Part shown: positions 1 through 6,643 of the stretch, piece after piece
How the letters are laid out: each line of letters opens with the position of its first letter
How positions within the stretch are numbered: the first letter of the stretch is position 1
NCBI GenBank assembly: GCA_964641125.1
Contig: CAZXMO010000115.1
Location: 1 to 6,985, forward strand
Direction of reading: 5' to 3'
From: JBKHAJ01 sp964641125
GTDB lineage: Bacteria; Spirochaetota; Spirochaetia; SPDA01; CAZSGZ01
Length of the DNA: 6,985 nt
The notes under the pieces: generated by a model
Databases searched by the model: none
Told to the model about the DNA's origin: nothing
What the model saw: the letters and a program-made list of their open reading frames with translations, nothing else
Program-made: the position numbers and the translations under genes

Positions 1-1208
1 TACTGCGGGCCATACGGTGTATCGAGGAAGAGGTCCCGGTCATCATCATTACCGGCTATGGGACGATCGACAACGCGGTGTCGGCGATGAAGGAAGGGGC
101 CTCCGACTTCGTTCTGAAACCGGTGGACAATACGAGCCTCCTCGAGATCGTTTCGAAGAATCTCGAGTACTCGAACCTCAAGTCGGAGAATGCCTATCTG
201 AAGGAGGAGGTCAAACAGAACCTGCGGTCCGCCGATTTCATTACCCGGAACGAGGGAATTCTCAAGTCTCTGACCGTCGTGGACAAGGTTAAGAACACGA
301 AAGAAACCGTTCTGATCACTGGAGAGAGCGGGGTAGGGAAGGAGGTCCTTGCCCAGTACATCCACTACACTAGTAACCGGAAGGAGAATCCCTTTGTCGC
401 CCTTAACTGCGCCGCCCTCGATGAGAACCTTCTCTTGAGCGAACTCTTCGGTCACGAGAAGGGGGCCTTCACTGATGCACATCAGCGTAAGCCCGGAAAG
501 TTCGAGCTCGCCCATGAGGGGACCCTCTTCTTGGACGAGATCGGGGAGATGAACCCAACTACCCAGGCGAAGCTCTTGAGGGTCCTCGAAGAGGGGACTT
601 TCGAGCGGGTCGGAGGGACGAAACGGATTACCTTGAACGTCCGGGTCGTATGCGCCACAAACCGGGACCTGGAGCGACACATGAAGCAGGGGTTATTCCG
701 GAAGGACCTCTTCTACCGAATCAACGTCATAAATGTGCATCTCCCCCCTTTGCGTGAAAGACCTGAGGATATACCTCCGCTTATCGATTACTTCATCGAC
801 TTCTTCTCCAAACGGTACGTCAAGAGGGGTATTAGAGCAGACGCTAAGCTGTACGATCTTTTATCGTCATACTCCTGGCCGGGGAACATCCGGGAACTCA
901 AGAATGTTATCAACCAGACGGTCCTCCTCGCGGAAGACGGAAAGCTGAATCCGATCTTTCCCCAGGACGAGGGATGCGGCAGGGCGGAACCGGAGACGGT
1001 GTCTACCTTCGGCCTCGCCGTCTCCGGGGAGGGTCCTTTGAGCGAGAGGATGGAAGAAGTTGTTTCCTATTACGAGAGCAGAATAATCGAAGGAGTCTTG
1101 ACCGACTGCGGGGGTAACAAGTCCGAGGCGGCCCGACGCCTCGCAGTGACCCGGAAGACACTGCAGGCAAAGCTCGACAAGTACGGAATCGGACAGGAAC
1201 GGGGATAG
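1..1208 (+). CDS. NtrC-family sigma-54-dependent response regulator, 5'-truncated by the window edge
   Basis: A two-component transcription activator that, once phosphorylated, hydrolyses ATP to open sigma-54 promoters. The reading frame is open from base 3, so the first ATG at 78 is internal; 401 residues are visible. Residues 1-45 are the end of a receiver domain, with the conserved Thr of ITGYG (residue 17) and the Lys of LKP (39); the phospho-accepting Asp lies upstream of the window. The AAA+ domain follows: Walker A GESGVGKE at 107-114, the sigma-54 contact loop as GAFTDA at 154-159 (usual form GAFTGA), Walker B LFLDE with Asp178-Glu179, then the FRKDLFYRIN and PLRER motifs. A Fis-type helix-turn-helix occupies about 370-398 (GGNKSEAARRLAVTRKTLQ). 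A sigma-54 promoter lies 199 bp past its stop, so it probably controls the transporter operon. The family call is firm; the exact signal sensed is unknown. Confidence 0.95.
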   Translation, partial: LRAIRCIEEEVPVIIITGYGTIDNAVSAMKEGASDFVLKPVDNTSLLEIVSKNLEYSNLKSENAYLKEEVKQNLRSADFITRNEGILKSLTVVDKVKNTKETVLITGESGVGKEVLAQYIHYTSNRKENPFVALNCAALDENLLLSELFGHEKGAFTDAHQRKPGKFELAHEGTLFLDEIGEMNPTTQAKLLRVLEEGTFERVGGTKRITLNVRVVCATNRDLERHMKQGLFRKDLFYRINVINVHLPPLRERPEDIPPLIDYFIDFFSKRYVKRGIRADAKLYDLLSSYSWPGNIRELKNVINQTVLLAEDGKLNPIFPQDEGCGRAEPETVSTFGLAVSGEGPLSERMEEVVSYYESRIIEGVLTDCGGNKSEAARRLAVTRKTLQAKLDKYGIGQERG

Positions 1209-1227
1209 TCGGCGGTCTTCGGGATGT

Positions 1228-1293
1228 CCCAGCTGGGTATCCGGCTATACACCGGGGTGTATACTCGGGTATCCACCGGGTACTGGAGTATAC
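1228..1293. promoter_or_regulatory. Cluster of inverted and direct repeats, probable upstream activator sites
   Basis: Seen directly: a perfect palindrome CCCAGCTGGG (1228-1237); an inverted repeat TATACACC-GG-GGTGTATA (1246-1263); arms GTATACTC (1259-1266) and GAGTATAC (1286-1293); and direct copies of GGGTATCC at 1235 and 1267, with a weaker relative GGGTACTGG at 1278. A half-site of the form GGWGTATA occurs three times: minus strand 1246-1253, plus strand 1256-1263 and 1285-1292. The cluster centre is roughly 145-190 bp upstream of the predicted sigma-54 start site, a usual distance for enhancer-binding regulators. That the neighbouring response regulator binds here is inference from position and from its dimeric Fis-type DNA-binding domain. 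Confidence 0.6.
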
Positions 1294-1312
1294 AGGAATG
1301 AGGTGCGGCTAT

Positions 1313-1338
1313 CGGCGGGTCCCGGCGGGACACTGCCG
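1313..1338 (+). terminator. Imperfect GC-rich hairpin after the regulator gene, weak terminator candidate
   Basis: The stem pairs CGGC (1313-1316) with GCCG (1335-1338) and GTCCC (1319-1323) with GGGAC (1327-1331), with a small internal loop and a GGC turn. No T-run follows, so a classical intrinsic terminator is doubtful. It sits between the proposed activator sites and the sigma-54 promoter. Confidence 0.2.
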
Positions 1339-1356
1339 TCTCAAAAGTCTTTGCTC

Positions 1357-1390
1357 TATAAATAATTACAAAAAATAAATTATTTATTCT
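1357..1390. promoter_or_regulatory. AT-rich spacer between activator sites and promoter
   Basis: This stretch is almost entirely A and T, in sharp contrast to the GC-rich genes around it. It contains an AATAAA-TTA-TTTATT inverted repeat at 1374-1388 and several A-tracts. Sigma-54 promoters commonly need a bend between enhancer and promoter, often provided by IHF or HU or by intrinsically curved DNA. That role is inferred here; I do not see a clear IHF consensus. Confidence 0.4.
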
Positions 1391-1406
1391 ACAAACGAAT
1401 GTGAAA

Positions 1407-1424
1407 TTGGCATACTGATTGCAT
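1407..1424 (+). promoter_or_regulatory. Sigma-54 (-24/-12) promoter of the transporter operon
   Basis: The site reads TTGGCATACTGATTGCAT. It has the invariant GG (1409-1410) and GC (1421-1422) separated by exactly 10 bp, with TGGCA and TTGC blocks matching the consensus TGGCAC-N5-TTGCW except for one T at the C position. Counting from the -12 C places the transcription start near 1434, giving a leader of about 23 nt that just contains the ribosome-binding site of the binding-protein gene. The adjacent gene encodes a sigma-54 activator, which supports the call. Confidence 0.88.
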
Positions 1425-1442
1425 TCCTCATAGGAAAATTCC

Positions 1443-1450
1443 AAAGGAGG
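1443..1450 (+). promoter_or_regulatory. Strong ribosome-binding site of the binding-protein gene
   Basis: AAAGGAGG ends 6 nt before the ATG at 1457. This is near-ideal Shine-Dalgarno spacing and fixes that start. Confidence 0.85.
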
Positions 1451-1456
1451 ATTCGT

Positions 1457-2443
1457 ATGAAACGAATTGTAGTATTTGCCCTTGTCCTCTGTGTAGCGGC
1501 GACAGCCGTTTTCGCAGGCGGACAGCAGGAGTCCGGAGCGGAACAGAAGGACGAAAAATTCACCATTGCCGGAATCATCTTCCAGGATGATCAGTTCTTC
1601 AAGGTCATCCAGATGGGTATGAAAAAGGCCGCCGAAGACTACGGCGTGGAGCTCATGGAAGGAAACAGCAACAACAACCAGGATAAGGAGATCCAGCTAG
1701 TCAACACCTACATCTCCCGAGGTGTGGATGCAATCTGTATTTCTCCCCTCTCCGCGACGGCTTCGGTTTCCGCGTTGAAAGAGGCCGATAACAAGGGGAT
1801 CAAGGTCGTAACCTATAATTCCCCCTTAGACGCGGAATTCCCGGTATCCTACATCAATTCGAGCCAGAGTGAGCTCGGGTCAACCACCGGAAAGTACGGA
1901 CGGGAATACATCCAGAACGAGCTCGGCGGCGAGGCCAAGGTCGCTACCCTCGGCTTCAAGGCCCTCCTTCCTGAAATTTCCGACGCCCGGGTCAACGGCT
2001 TTCTCGATCAGATTACCGATCTCTCCGGTGTCGAGGTCGTGGCTCAGCAGGACGCATGGCTTCCCGAGGACGCTATTCAGCGGGCTGGCGACATCCTGAC
2101 GGCTAATCCCGATCTCGATGTCATCTACGCGGCTAACGAGGGCGGAACCATCGGTGCTGTCCTAGCGGTCAAGAACGCGGGTCTTGCCGGTGAAGTCGCG
2201 GTCTTCGGTATCGACGTGTCGGAACAAATGGCGGATTTCCTCCTCTCCGATGATAACATCCTGCAGGCGGTTACCGGTCAGCAGCCGATGGAAATCGGAT
2301 ATCAGAGTGTTGAGTTTGCTGTCAAGGCCCTCAAGGCTGAACCGGTCAAGGACACAATTATCGTTCCCGGCCTTCCCTTGGTACGGGGCGACGAAGAGGC
2401 CATTAACGATTTCAAGGCATGGCTCAAGTCGATTACCGAATAA
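1457..2443 (+). CDS. Periplasmic sugar-type ABC transporter substrate-binding protein (RbsB-like, CUT2)
   Basis: This 328-residue protein should capture a sugar or similar small solute in the periplasm and deliver it to the permease encoded downstream. Residues 1-20 form a type I signal peptide: basic MKR, hydrophobic core, cleavage likely after VFA and before GGQQ. The only cysteine of this region (residue 12) is buried in the hydrophobic core, so a lipoprotein anchor is unlikely. The mature part has the periplasmic-binding-protein type 1 (RbsB/LacI-like) pattern: IAGIIFQDDQFFKVIQMGM near the first strand, then NNQDKEIQLVNTYISRGVDAICISP, VTYNSP, VYAANEGGTIGAV and VFGIDVSEQ, each typical of the ligand-cleft regions. 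Length is normal for the family. It is the first and probably most highly expressed gene of the operon. The substrate cannot be read from sequence; ribose, xylose, inositol or another polyol are all possible. Confidence 0.92.
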   Translation: MKRIVVFALVLCVAATAVFAGGQQESGAEQKDEKFTIAGIIFQDDQFFKVIQMGMKKAAEDYGVELMEGNSNNNQDKEIQLVNTYISRGVDAICISPLSATASVSALKEADNKGIKVVTYNSPLDAEFPVSYINSSQSELGSTTGKYGREYIQNELGGEAKVATLGFKALLPEISDARVNGFLDQITDLSGVEVVAQQDAWLPEDAIQRAGDILTANPDLDVIYAANEGGTIGAVLAVKNAGLAGEVAVFGIDVSEQMADFLLSDDNILQAVTGQQPMEIGYQSVEFAVKALKAEPVKDTIIVPGLPLVRGDEEAINDFKAWLKSITE

Positions 2444-2454
2444 ATGATGGTGCC

Positions 2455-2461
2455 GGGAGGA
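2455..2461 (+). promoter_or_regulatory. Ribosome-binding site that fixes the GTG start of the ATPase gene
   Basis: GGGAGGA lies 5 nt upstream of GTG 2467 in the 23-nt gap after the binding-protein stop. This supports GTG 2467 over the in-frame ATG at 2419, which lies inside the preceding gene and has no such site. Confidence 0.75.
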
Positions 2462-2466
2462 ATAAT

Positions 2467-3969
2467 GTGAACTCGAGACTCGAAGCAGTAAACCTGACCA
2501 AGGTATATCCCGGCACTGTGGCATTAAAGGACTTTTCCGCCGTTTTTGACGGCGGGAAGGTCCATGCCGTTATAGGTAAGAACGGGTCCGGGAAGAGCAC
2601 CCTCATGAAGATTTTTTCCGGGGCCATACGCCCTACCGAGGGAACGGTCCGCCTGAACGACGAGGAGATCATGCTCCACAATCCAAGCGATGCTTTCCAG
2701 AAGGGGATCGCCATGGTGTATCAGGAGTTGAGTCTCGTCCCGGAGTTATCCGTTGCGGAAAACATGTTTCTAGGGAGGCTTCCCAAGCGCGGTTTCCTCG
2801 GTCAAACTTCCATCGATTGGAAAACCGTCTACGCCGAGGCGGAAGAACGTCTGCGGTCGATGGAGATCGACATCGAGGTTAGGACACAGGTGAGAAAGCT
2901 GAGCGTCGGCCGGCAGCAGATCGTGGAAATCGCAAAGGCGATGTCCTTTAATCCGGCGGTCCTCATCCTTGATGAACCCACCTCCGCACTCGCACGGAAC
3001 GAGACCCAGATGCTCTTTTCGCTGGTGAAAAAGCTCAAGACGAAGGGCGTAGCCGTTATCTACATCACCCACCGTCTTCAGGAGCTCGGTGAGATTGCCG
3101 ATACCGTAACCGTCATCAGGGACGGTCTTTTTATTGGAACCGAGTCTATGGAGGAGGTGACCCCGACGAAAATCGTAGACATGATGTTCGGCGAGGTGGA
3201 GCAGCGGAAGCGTCCCGCGGACTTGAGAATCTCCGACGCGGTTGTCTTGGAGGTAGAAAAACTTTCAAATCCTCCCCTCTTCGAGGACGTGAGTTTTTCT
3301 CTTAAGCGGGGTGAGGTGCTCGGTATCGCCGGAATGCTCGGATCCGGCCGTTCCGAGCTCCTCAGGGCCGTATTCGGAGCGGACCCCTATTCGGGCGGCA
3401 AGGTCGTTTTCGACGGGCGGGTTCTCCCATCCGGTGCAAAGACAAATCCCGCGGTGACCCGGGACCTCGGAATGGCGATGACCCCGGAGAACCGGAAGAC
3501 AGAGGGGCTTGTCCTCGGGCTCACCATCAGGCAGAACCTGTGTATGGCGAGCATGAACTCCATCGCCGATAATGGGATAATAACCCGGGCAGCTGAAGGG
3601 GAGTGCGTTGAGGAGCAGGCCCGAACCCTCGACATCAAGTACGCCGATATGGAAGATCTTATATCCTCCCTGTCCGGCGGAAACCAACAGAAGGTGGTCA
3701 TTGGGAACTGGCTCAATACGGCTCCGAAGGTAATCATCTTCGACGAGCCGAGCCGGGGTATCGACGTCAGGGCGAAGCAGCAGATATTTCAGATTATGTG
3801 GGACCTGAGCCGAGAGGGACTGAGCTCGATTTTTGTTTCAACCGAGTTGGAGGAGCTCCTCGAGGTGTGTCACCGCATCCTCATCATGAAGCACGGGCGG
3901 ATCACCGGGGAGGTAACCCCAGAGCAGACCGGACTCGAAGAACTCTACTCACTCTGTATGGGAGACTGA
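2467..3969 (+). CDS. CUT2-family sugar ABC transporter ATP-binding protein with two nucleotide-binding domains (RbsA/MglA-like)
   Basis: This cytoplasmic ATPase of 500 residues powers import. The first domain is canonical: Walker A GKNGSGKST at 37-45, signature LSVGRQQ at 145-151, Walker B LILDEPTSAL with Asp169-Glu170, and the switch His at 202 (THRLQE). The second domain begins about residue 260. It has the degenerate P-loop GMLGSGRSE at 289-297, where Arg replaces the catalytic Lys, followed by LSGGNQQK at 402-409 and IIFDEPSRGID with Asp426-Glu427. A fused pair of domains with a degenerate second P-loop and the NQQK signature is the hallmark of CUT2 importers. The GTG start gives the expected N-terminus just before the first strand (LEAVNLTKVYPG). 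The downstream permease gene begins 6 nt after the stop. Confidence 0.94.
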   Translation: MNSRLEAVNLTKVYPGTVALKDFSAVFDGGKVHAVIGKNGSGKSTLMKIFSGAIRPTEGTVRLNDEEIMLHNPSDAFQKGIAMVYQELSLVPELSVAENMFLGRLPKRGFLGQTSIDWKTVYAEAEERLRSMEIDIEVRTQVRKLSVGRQQIVEIAKAMSFNPAVLILDEPTSALARNETQMLFSLVKKLKTKGVAVIYITHRLQELGEIADTVTVIRDGLFIGTESMEEVTPTKIVDMMFGEVEQRKRPADLRISDAVVLEVEKLSNPPLFEDVSFSLKRGEVLGIAGMLGSGRSELLRAVFGADPYSGGKVVFDGRVLPSGAKTNPAVTRDLGMAMTPENRKTEGLVLGLTIRQNLCMASMNSIADNGIITRAAEGECVEEQARTLDIKYADMEDLISSLSGGNQQKVVIGNWLNTAPKVIIFDEPSRGIDVRAKQQIFQIMWDLSREGLSSIFVSTELEELLEVCHRILIMKHGRITGEVTPEQTGLEELYSLCMGD

Positions 3970-3975
3970 TGAAGA

Positions 3976-4959
3976 ATGGCAACGAAGATAAAGCGTACTA
4001 TAGATATACGGGAGTTTATGCTCGAGATAATCCTCGTGGTGATGATAGCGGTCTTCGCTATCGTCGCTCCCGGTTTTTTCAGCATCAACAATGGGCTAAA
4101 CGTCTTGAGGAACGTGTCGATGCAGGGGATCATCGCCTTCGGGATGACGCTGGTCATAATCTCCGGGGAGATCGACCTCTCCGTGGGCTCGGCGGTGGCC
4201 TTCGCGGGGTGCCTGTCCGCGTACATGACCAAGCACCTCTCAGCGGCTGAATCGGGGGCCCTCCCCGAGACCGCGGCGATCATCATCTCGATGATAACGG
4301 CCCTATCGGTCGGGTTCGGCATCGGCGTCGGGGTGGGGGTATTCCGGACCCGCTTCAAGGTGCCCACCTTCATCACCACCCTGGCATTGATGACCGCCCT
4401 AACCGGGGCGGGAAATCTGCTGACCAAGGGGTTTCCCATCACCCCCTATCCCGAATGGTACAACTTCTTCGGGGGCGGGTATGTGCTGGGCATACCCTTT
4501 CCGGCGATCATATTCATCGTAGTGTTTGCCGCGATGCTTTTTTTGACAAACTACACTACCTTTGGCCGATCGGTATACGCCATCGGCGGCAATCAGGAGG
4601 CGGCAAGGCTGTCGGGAATCAAGGTGGCCCGGAACAAGATCCTTATTATGGCGCTCGTGGCTGTCCTCGCTGCCTTGGCGGGGCTTCTAAATTCGTCCCA
4701 GATCATGTCGGGGACCGCCTCCACCGCCCGGGGGTGGGAGCTCAACGTTATCAGTGCGGTCATCATAGGCGGCGTCAGCCTGCAGGGCGGCTCGGGGCGG
4801 ATCTGGGGGACATTCATCGGAGTCATTTTTCTAGGGGTCATGATCAACGGGATGACCATGCTCAACGTCAGTGAGTATTGGCAGTATGTTGTTAAGGGAC
4901 TTCTGATCTTAGGGGCTGTCCTCATGAACCAGATCCAGGATTTGAGAAAGGAGACGTAA
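3976..4959 (+). CDS. CUT2-family sugar ABC transporter permease (RbsC-like)
   Basis: A 327-residue inner-membrane permease, probably working as a homodimer with the double-domain ATPase. Hydrophobic segments recur along the whole length, beginning at about residue 15 (FMLEIILVVMIAVFAIVAP). The family motif GEIDLSVG is at 64-71 and the cytoplasmic ATPase-coupling region GRSVYAIGGNQEAARLSGI is at about 197-215. GGVSLQGGSGRIWGT near the C-terminus is also characteristic of BPD_transp_2 permeases. In-frame stops at 3967 and 3970 mean the start cannot be further upstream than ATG 3976. GGAGA at 3961-3965, inside the end of the ATPase gene, or the closer GAAGA, could serve as the ribosome-binding site. 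The tight spacing argues for one transcript with its neighbours. Confidence 0.93.
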   Translation: MATKIKRTIDIREFMLEIILVVMIAVFAIVAPGFFSINNGLNVLRNVSMQGIIAFGMTLVIISGEIDLSVGSAVAFAGCLSAYMTKHLSAAESGALPETAAIIISMITALSVGFGIGVGVGVFRTRFKVPTFITTLALMTALTGAGNLLTKGFPITPYPEWYNFFGGGYVLGIPFPAIIFIVVFAAMLFLTNYTTFGRSVYAIGGNQEAARLSGIKVARNKILIMALVAVLAALAGLLNSSQIMSGTASTARGWELNVISAVIIGGVSLQGGSGRIWGTFIGVIFLGVMINGMTMLNVSEYWQYVVKGLLILGAVLMNQIQDLRKET

Positions 4960-4966
4960 AACCATC

Positions 4967-5992
4967 ATGAAGAGTAGAGAACGTGTACTCAAGGCGATCA
5001 ACTTCGATTATCCGGACAGGCCTCCTATTTCTCATGCCATCCTTCCCTCGGCGATACTCCATTACGGGGACGAGCTCAGGGCCGTCCTAAAGAATGTTCA
5101 CGAGGATTTTGGATGGGACTTCGTGCCGGATCTGTCACCCGAGAGCTATCCCCCGTATTACCGCAAGGGGGGCGGCTACGATGGGTTCGGGACCCTGTGG
5201 GAAACCGAGACTATGGGGGAGTACGGGGTTCCCGTGGAGATGCCTCTTTCGGATTGGGCGGCGTATGGTTCTTACGCGTGGCCCGACTTCGAGATAACCC
5301 CTCCTAAGGCACGGCTCTACAGCGGACACATGGCCCATCCCGAGGACGGACCCTCCGAGGAGTACTACGCCCGGGGGGGGTGGATACAGTTCTTCGAGGA
5401 GATACAGCAGCTCCGGGGGTTCTCCGCGGTGCTCATCGATCTCGCCGAAGAATCAAAAGAGGTGTACCGCCTCCGGGACGACCTTACGGAGTTCCACCTG
5501 CGACACATAGACAAGTGGGCCAAGCTGGGGTACGACGGACTTCACTTTGCCGACGACTGGGGCTCCCAGCGGAATCTGTTTATCTCGCCGGAGCTTTGGA
5601 GGAAATTCTTCAAGCCGGTTTATAAAAAGATGTTCGACCGGGTCATCGGGTACGGAATGGACGTCCATTTTCATTCCGACGGATACATCATCGATATCAT
5701 CCCCGACCTGATCGATATAGGGGTCAAGGTCATCAACGCGCAGGTCAACATCATGGACCTCGATTACATCCGGAAGAACTTCAACGGGCGCATCTGCTTC
5801 CGGACCGACCTCGACCGGCAGCATGTGACCCTCGAAGGCACCCCACAGGATGTCAAAAAGCACATCCGAAACGTATTCACCCACCTCGGCTCGGAAAAGG
5901 GGGGAGTCATTGCCTGCGGGGAGATCGGTCGGGATACACCCTTGGACAACATCAAGGCGATGTACGAGGAATTTATGGAGTTCCGGTTCTGA
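4967..5992 (+). CDS. Uroporphyrinogen decarboxylase superfamily protein, methyltransferase-like (MtaA/CmuA-type), function unknown
   Basis: This 341-residue cytoplasmic protein begins MKSRERVLKAINFDYPDRPP, the usual opening of UroD-superfamily methyltransferase-like proteins. Other family features are the ADDWGSQ segment (Asp196-Asp197-Trp198), SPELWRKFFKP just after it, and HFHSDG with His234 and His236. Late in the chain is IACGEIG with Cys317. In MtaA- and CmuA-type corrinoid/coenzyme M methyltransferases, a His-x-Cys plus a distant Cys bind zinc. Here the arrangement is His-x-His plus Cys at similar spacing, which suggests a metal site with one ligand changed. The N-terminal substrate motif of true HemE is absent, so haem synthesis is unlikely. 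The gene starts 7 nt after the permease stop, with AAAGGAG at 4947-4953, and closes the sugar-transport operon. It may act on the imported compound or on a methyl group from it. No corrinoid protein gene is visible in the window. Confidence 0.8.
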   Translation: MKSRERVLKAINFDYPDRPPISHAILPSAILHYGDELRAVLKNVHEDFGWDFVPDLSPESYPPYYRKGGGYDGFGTLWETETMGEYGVPVEMPLSDWAAYGSYAWPDFEITPPKARLYSGHMAHPEDGPSEEYYARGGWIQFFEEIQQLRGFSAVLIDLAEESKEVYRLRDDLTEFHLRHIDKWAKLGYDGLHFADDWGSQRNLFISPELWRKFFKPVYKKMFDRVIGYGMDVHFHSDGYIIDIIPDLIDIGVKVINAQVNIMDLDYIRKNFNGRICFRTDLDRQHVTLEGTPQDVKKHIRNVFTHLGSEKGGVIACGEIGRDTPLDNIKAMYEEFMEFRF

Positions 5993-5999
5993 TCACCGG
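5983..5999. terminator. Small hairpin at the convergent gene junction, weak terminator candidate
   Basis: CCGGT (5983-5987) pairs with ACCGG (5995-5999) around a 7-nt loop that contains the stop codon of the UroD-like gene. Only short T-runs follow (CTTT at 6000-6003). The gap between the two convergent stop codons is only 18 bp, so some termination signal is expected here, but this one is weak. Confidence 0.25.
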
Positions 6000-6010
6000 C
6001 TTTGGATGCT

Positions 6011-6625
6011 TTAGCCCTGAAGGCGGCGCTTCCGAGCCCCGATGAGCCAGGAATAGCCGACGGACGCGGCGATAAACTCGGTCCCCTCGGCGAGGGCGCC
6101 GAAGGCGGAACCCTTTATCATATTGAGGGACACGTCGAAGAAAAAGGACGAGGTCTCTTCGTACTCTCCGACCTCCGAGCGGCCTATAGGGATATCCACT
6201 CCGAGCCCGAGGAGAACACCCAAGGCGGTGGCGTAGTTCTGCCGGCCCGACACCCAGACGAGTCCGGTGGTTATATCGTGGGTAAAGTAGGGACGGACCG
6301 CCGGGAAGAGGTTCAGGAACACCCGGATACCGAAGCCGATACGGAGGGTGTGTGCAAAGTCTCCCTGGTAGGGAAATATATTGTACCAGTTCGCAATAGC
6401 GATCTCCACGTTCATAAAGCGGTCTCTTGTTCCCACCGGATAGGCGAAGGCCGCTCCCGCACCGGCGGTACCCGCCTGGGAAGCGGCTGTCTGACCGAGG
6501 AAATCATTGTGAAGGACCAGTCCGCCGGCGGCCGCGAAACGGATTTTCTTGTCGGCGGAAAAACCCGGGACAACCGACACCACCGCGAAGAGAAGTACGA
6601 TAAGCGCGCAGAGCTTTGATTTCAT
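6011..6625 (-). CDS. Exported protein of unknown function, possible small outer-membrane beta-barrel
   Basis: A 204-residue protein starting at ATG 6625 (minus strand), chosen because GAGGAAGG lies 6 nt upstream and residues 1-24 form a clear signal peptide (MKSKLCALIVLLFAVVSVV, cleavage likely after GFSA). The mature chain is rich in Gly, Ala and aromatics and has alternating hydrophobic/polar stretches such as RFMNVEIAIANWYNIF, HTLRIGFGIRVFLNLF, TGLVWVSG, SSFFFDVSLNMI and EFIAASVGYSWLIG. This pattern is consistent with amphipathic barrel strands. It ends in a short basic tail (ARKRRLQG) rather than the terminal aromatic of classical porins. I do not recognise a named family. It converges on the transporter operon and diverges from hicA, so it is transcribed separately. 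An open frame continues upstream of 6625, but it would run into the hicA region and lacks a signal sequence at its start. Confidence 0.75.
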   Translation of the reverse strand: MKSKLCALIVLLFAVVSVVPGFSADKKIRFAAAGGLVLHNDFLGQTAASQAGTAGAGAAFAYPVGTRDRFMNVEIAIANWYNIFPYQGDFAHTLRIGFGIRVFLNLFPAVRPYFTHDITTGLVWVSGRQNYATALGVLLGLGVDIPIGRSEVGEYEETSSFFFDVSLNMIKGSAFGALAEGTEFIAASVGYSWLIGARKRRLQG

Positions 6626-6643
6626 GGTCAACCTTCCTCGGCA

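Noticed and set aside
1457..1516. Lipoprotein signal in the binding protein
   Set aside because: The only cysteine near the N-terminus (residue 12) sits in the hydrophobic core after Leu and is followed by a normal signal-peptidase I site (VFA before GG).
2419..2466. ATG 2419 as the start of the ABC ATPase
   Set aside because: It lies inside the binding-protein gene, adds 16 residues unlike the family N-terminus and has no ribosome-binding site; GTG 2467 has GGGAGGA at good distance.
2444..2470. Eight-codon mini-ORF (MMVPGGIM) between the binding-protein and ATPase genes
   Set aside because: It has no ribosome-binding site of its own and most of it is the Shine-Dalgarno region of the ATPase gene; probably chance.
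3969..4250. Alternative ATG 3969 overlapping the ATPase stop (TGATGA)
   Set aside because: It opens a different frame with no recognisable protein; the permease frame begins at ATG 3976 with strong family motifs.
5373..5380. Run of eight G residues in the UroD-like gene as a phase-variation tract
   Set aside because: The frame is intact across it (ARGGW) and it lies deep in the gene without other switch features; a single G8 in GC-rich DNA is weak evidence.
4967..5992. Assignment as HemE, uroporphyrinogen decarboxylase of haem synthesis
   Set aside because: The N-terminal HemE substrate motif is missing, while a His-x-His plus Cys metal site and the sugar-importer context point to the methyltransferase-like branch.
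6002..6619. Long open frame of 205 codons on the plus strand
   Set aside because: It lies antisense to the exported-protein gene, has no ribosome-binding site, and its composition (many Gly, Arg and Glu, no family motif) is that of a shadow frame. The minus-strand gene has a signal peptide and a good ribosome-binding site.
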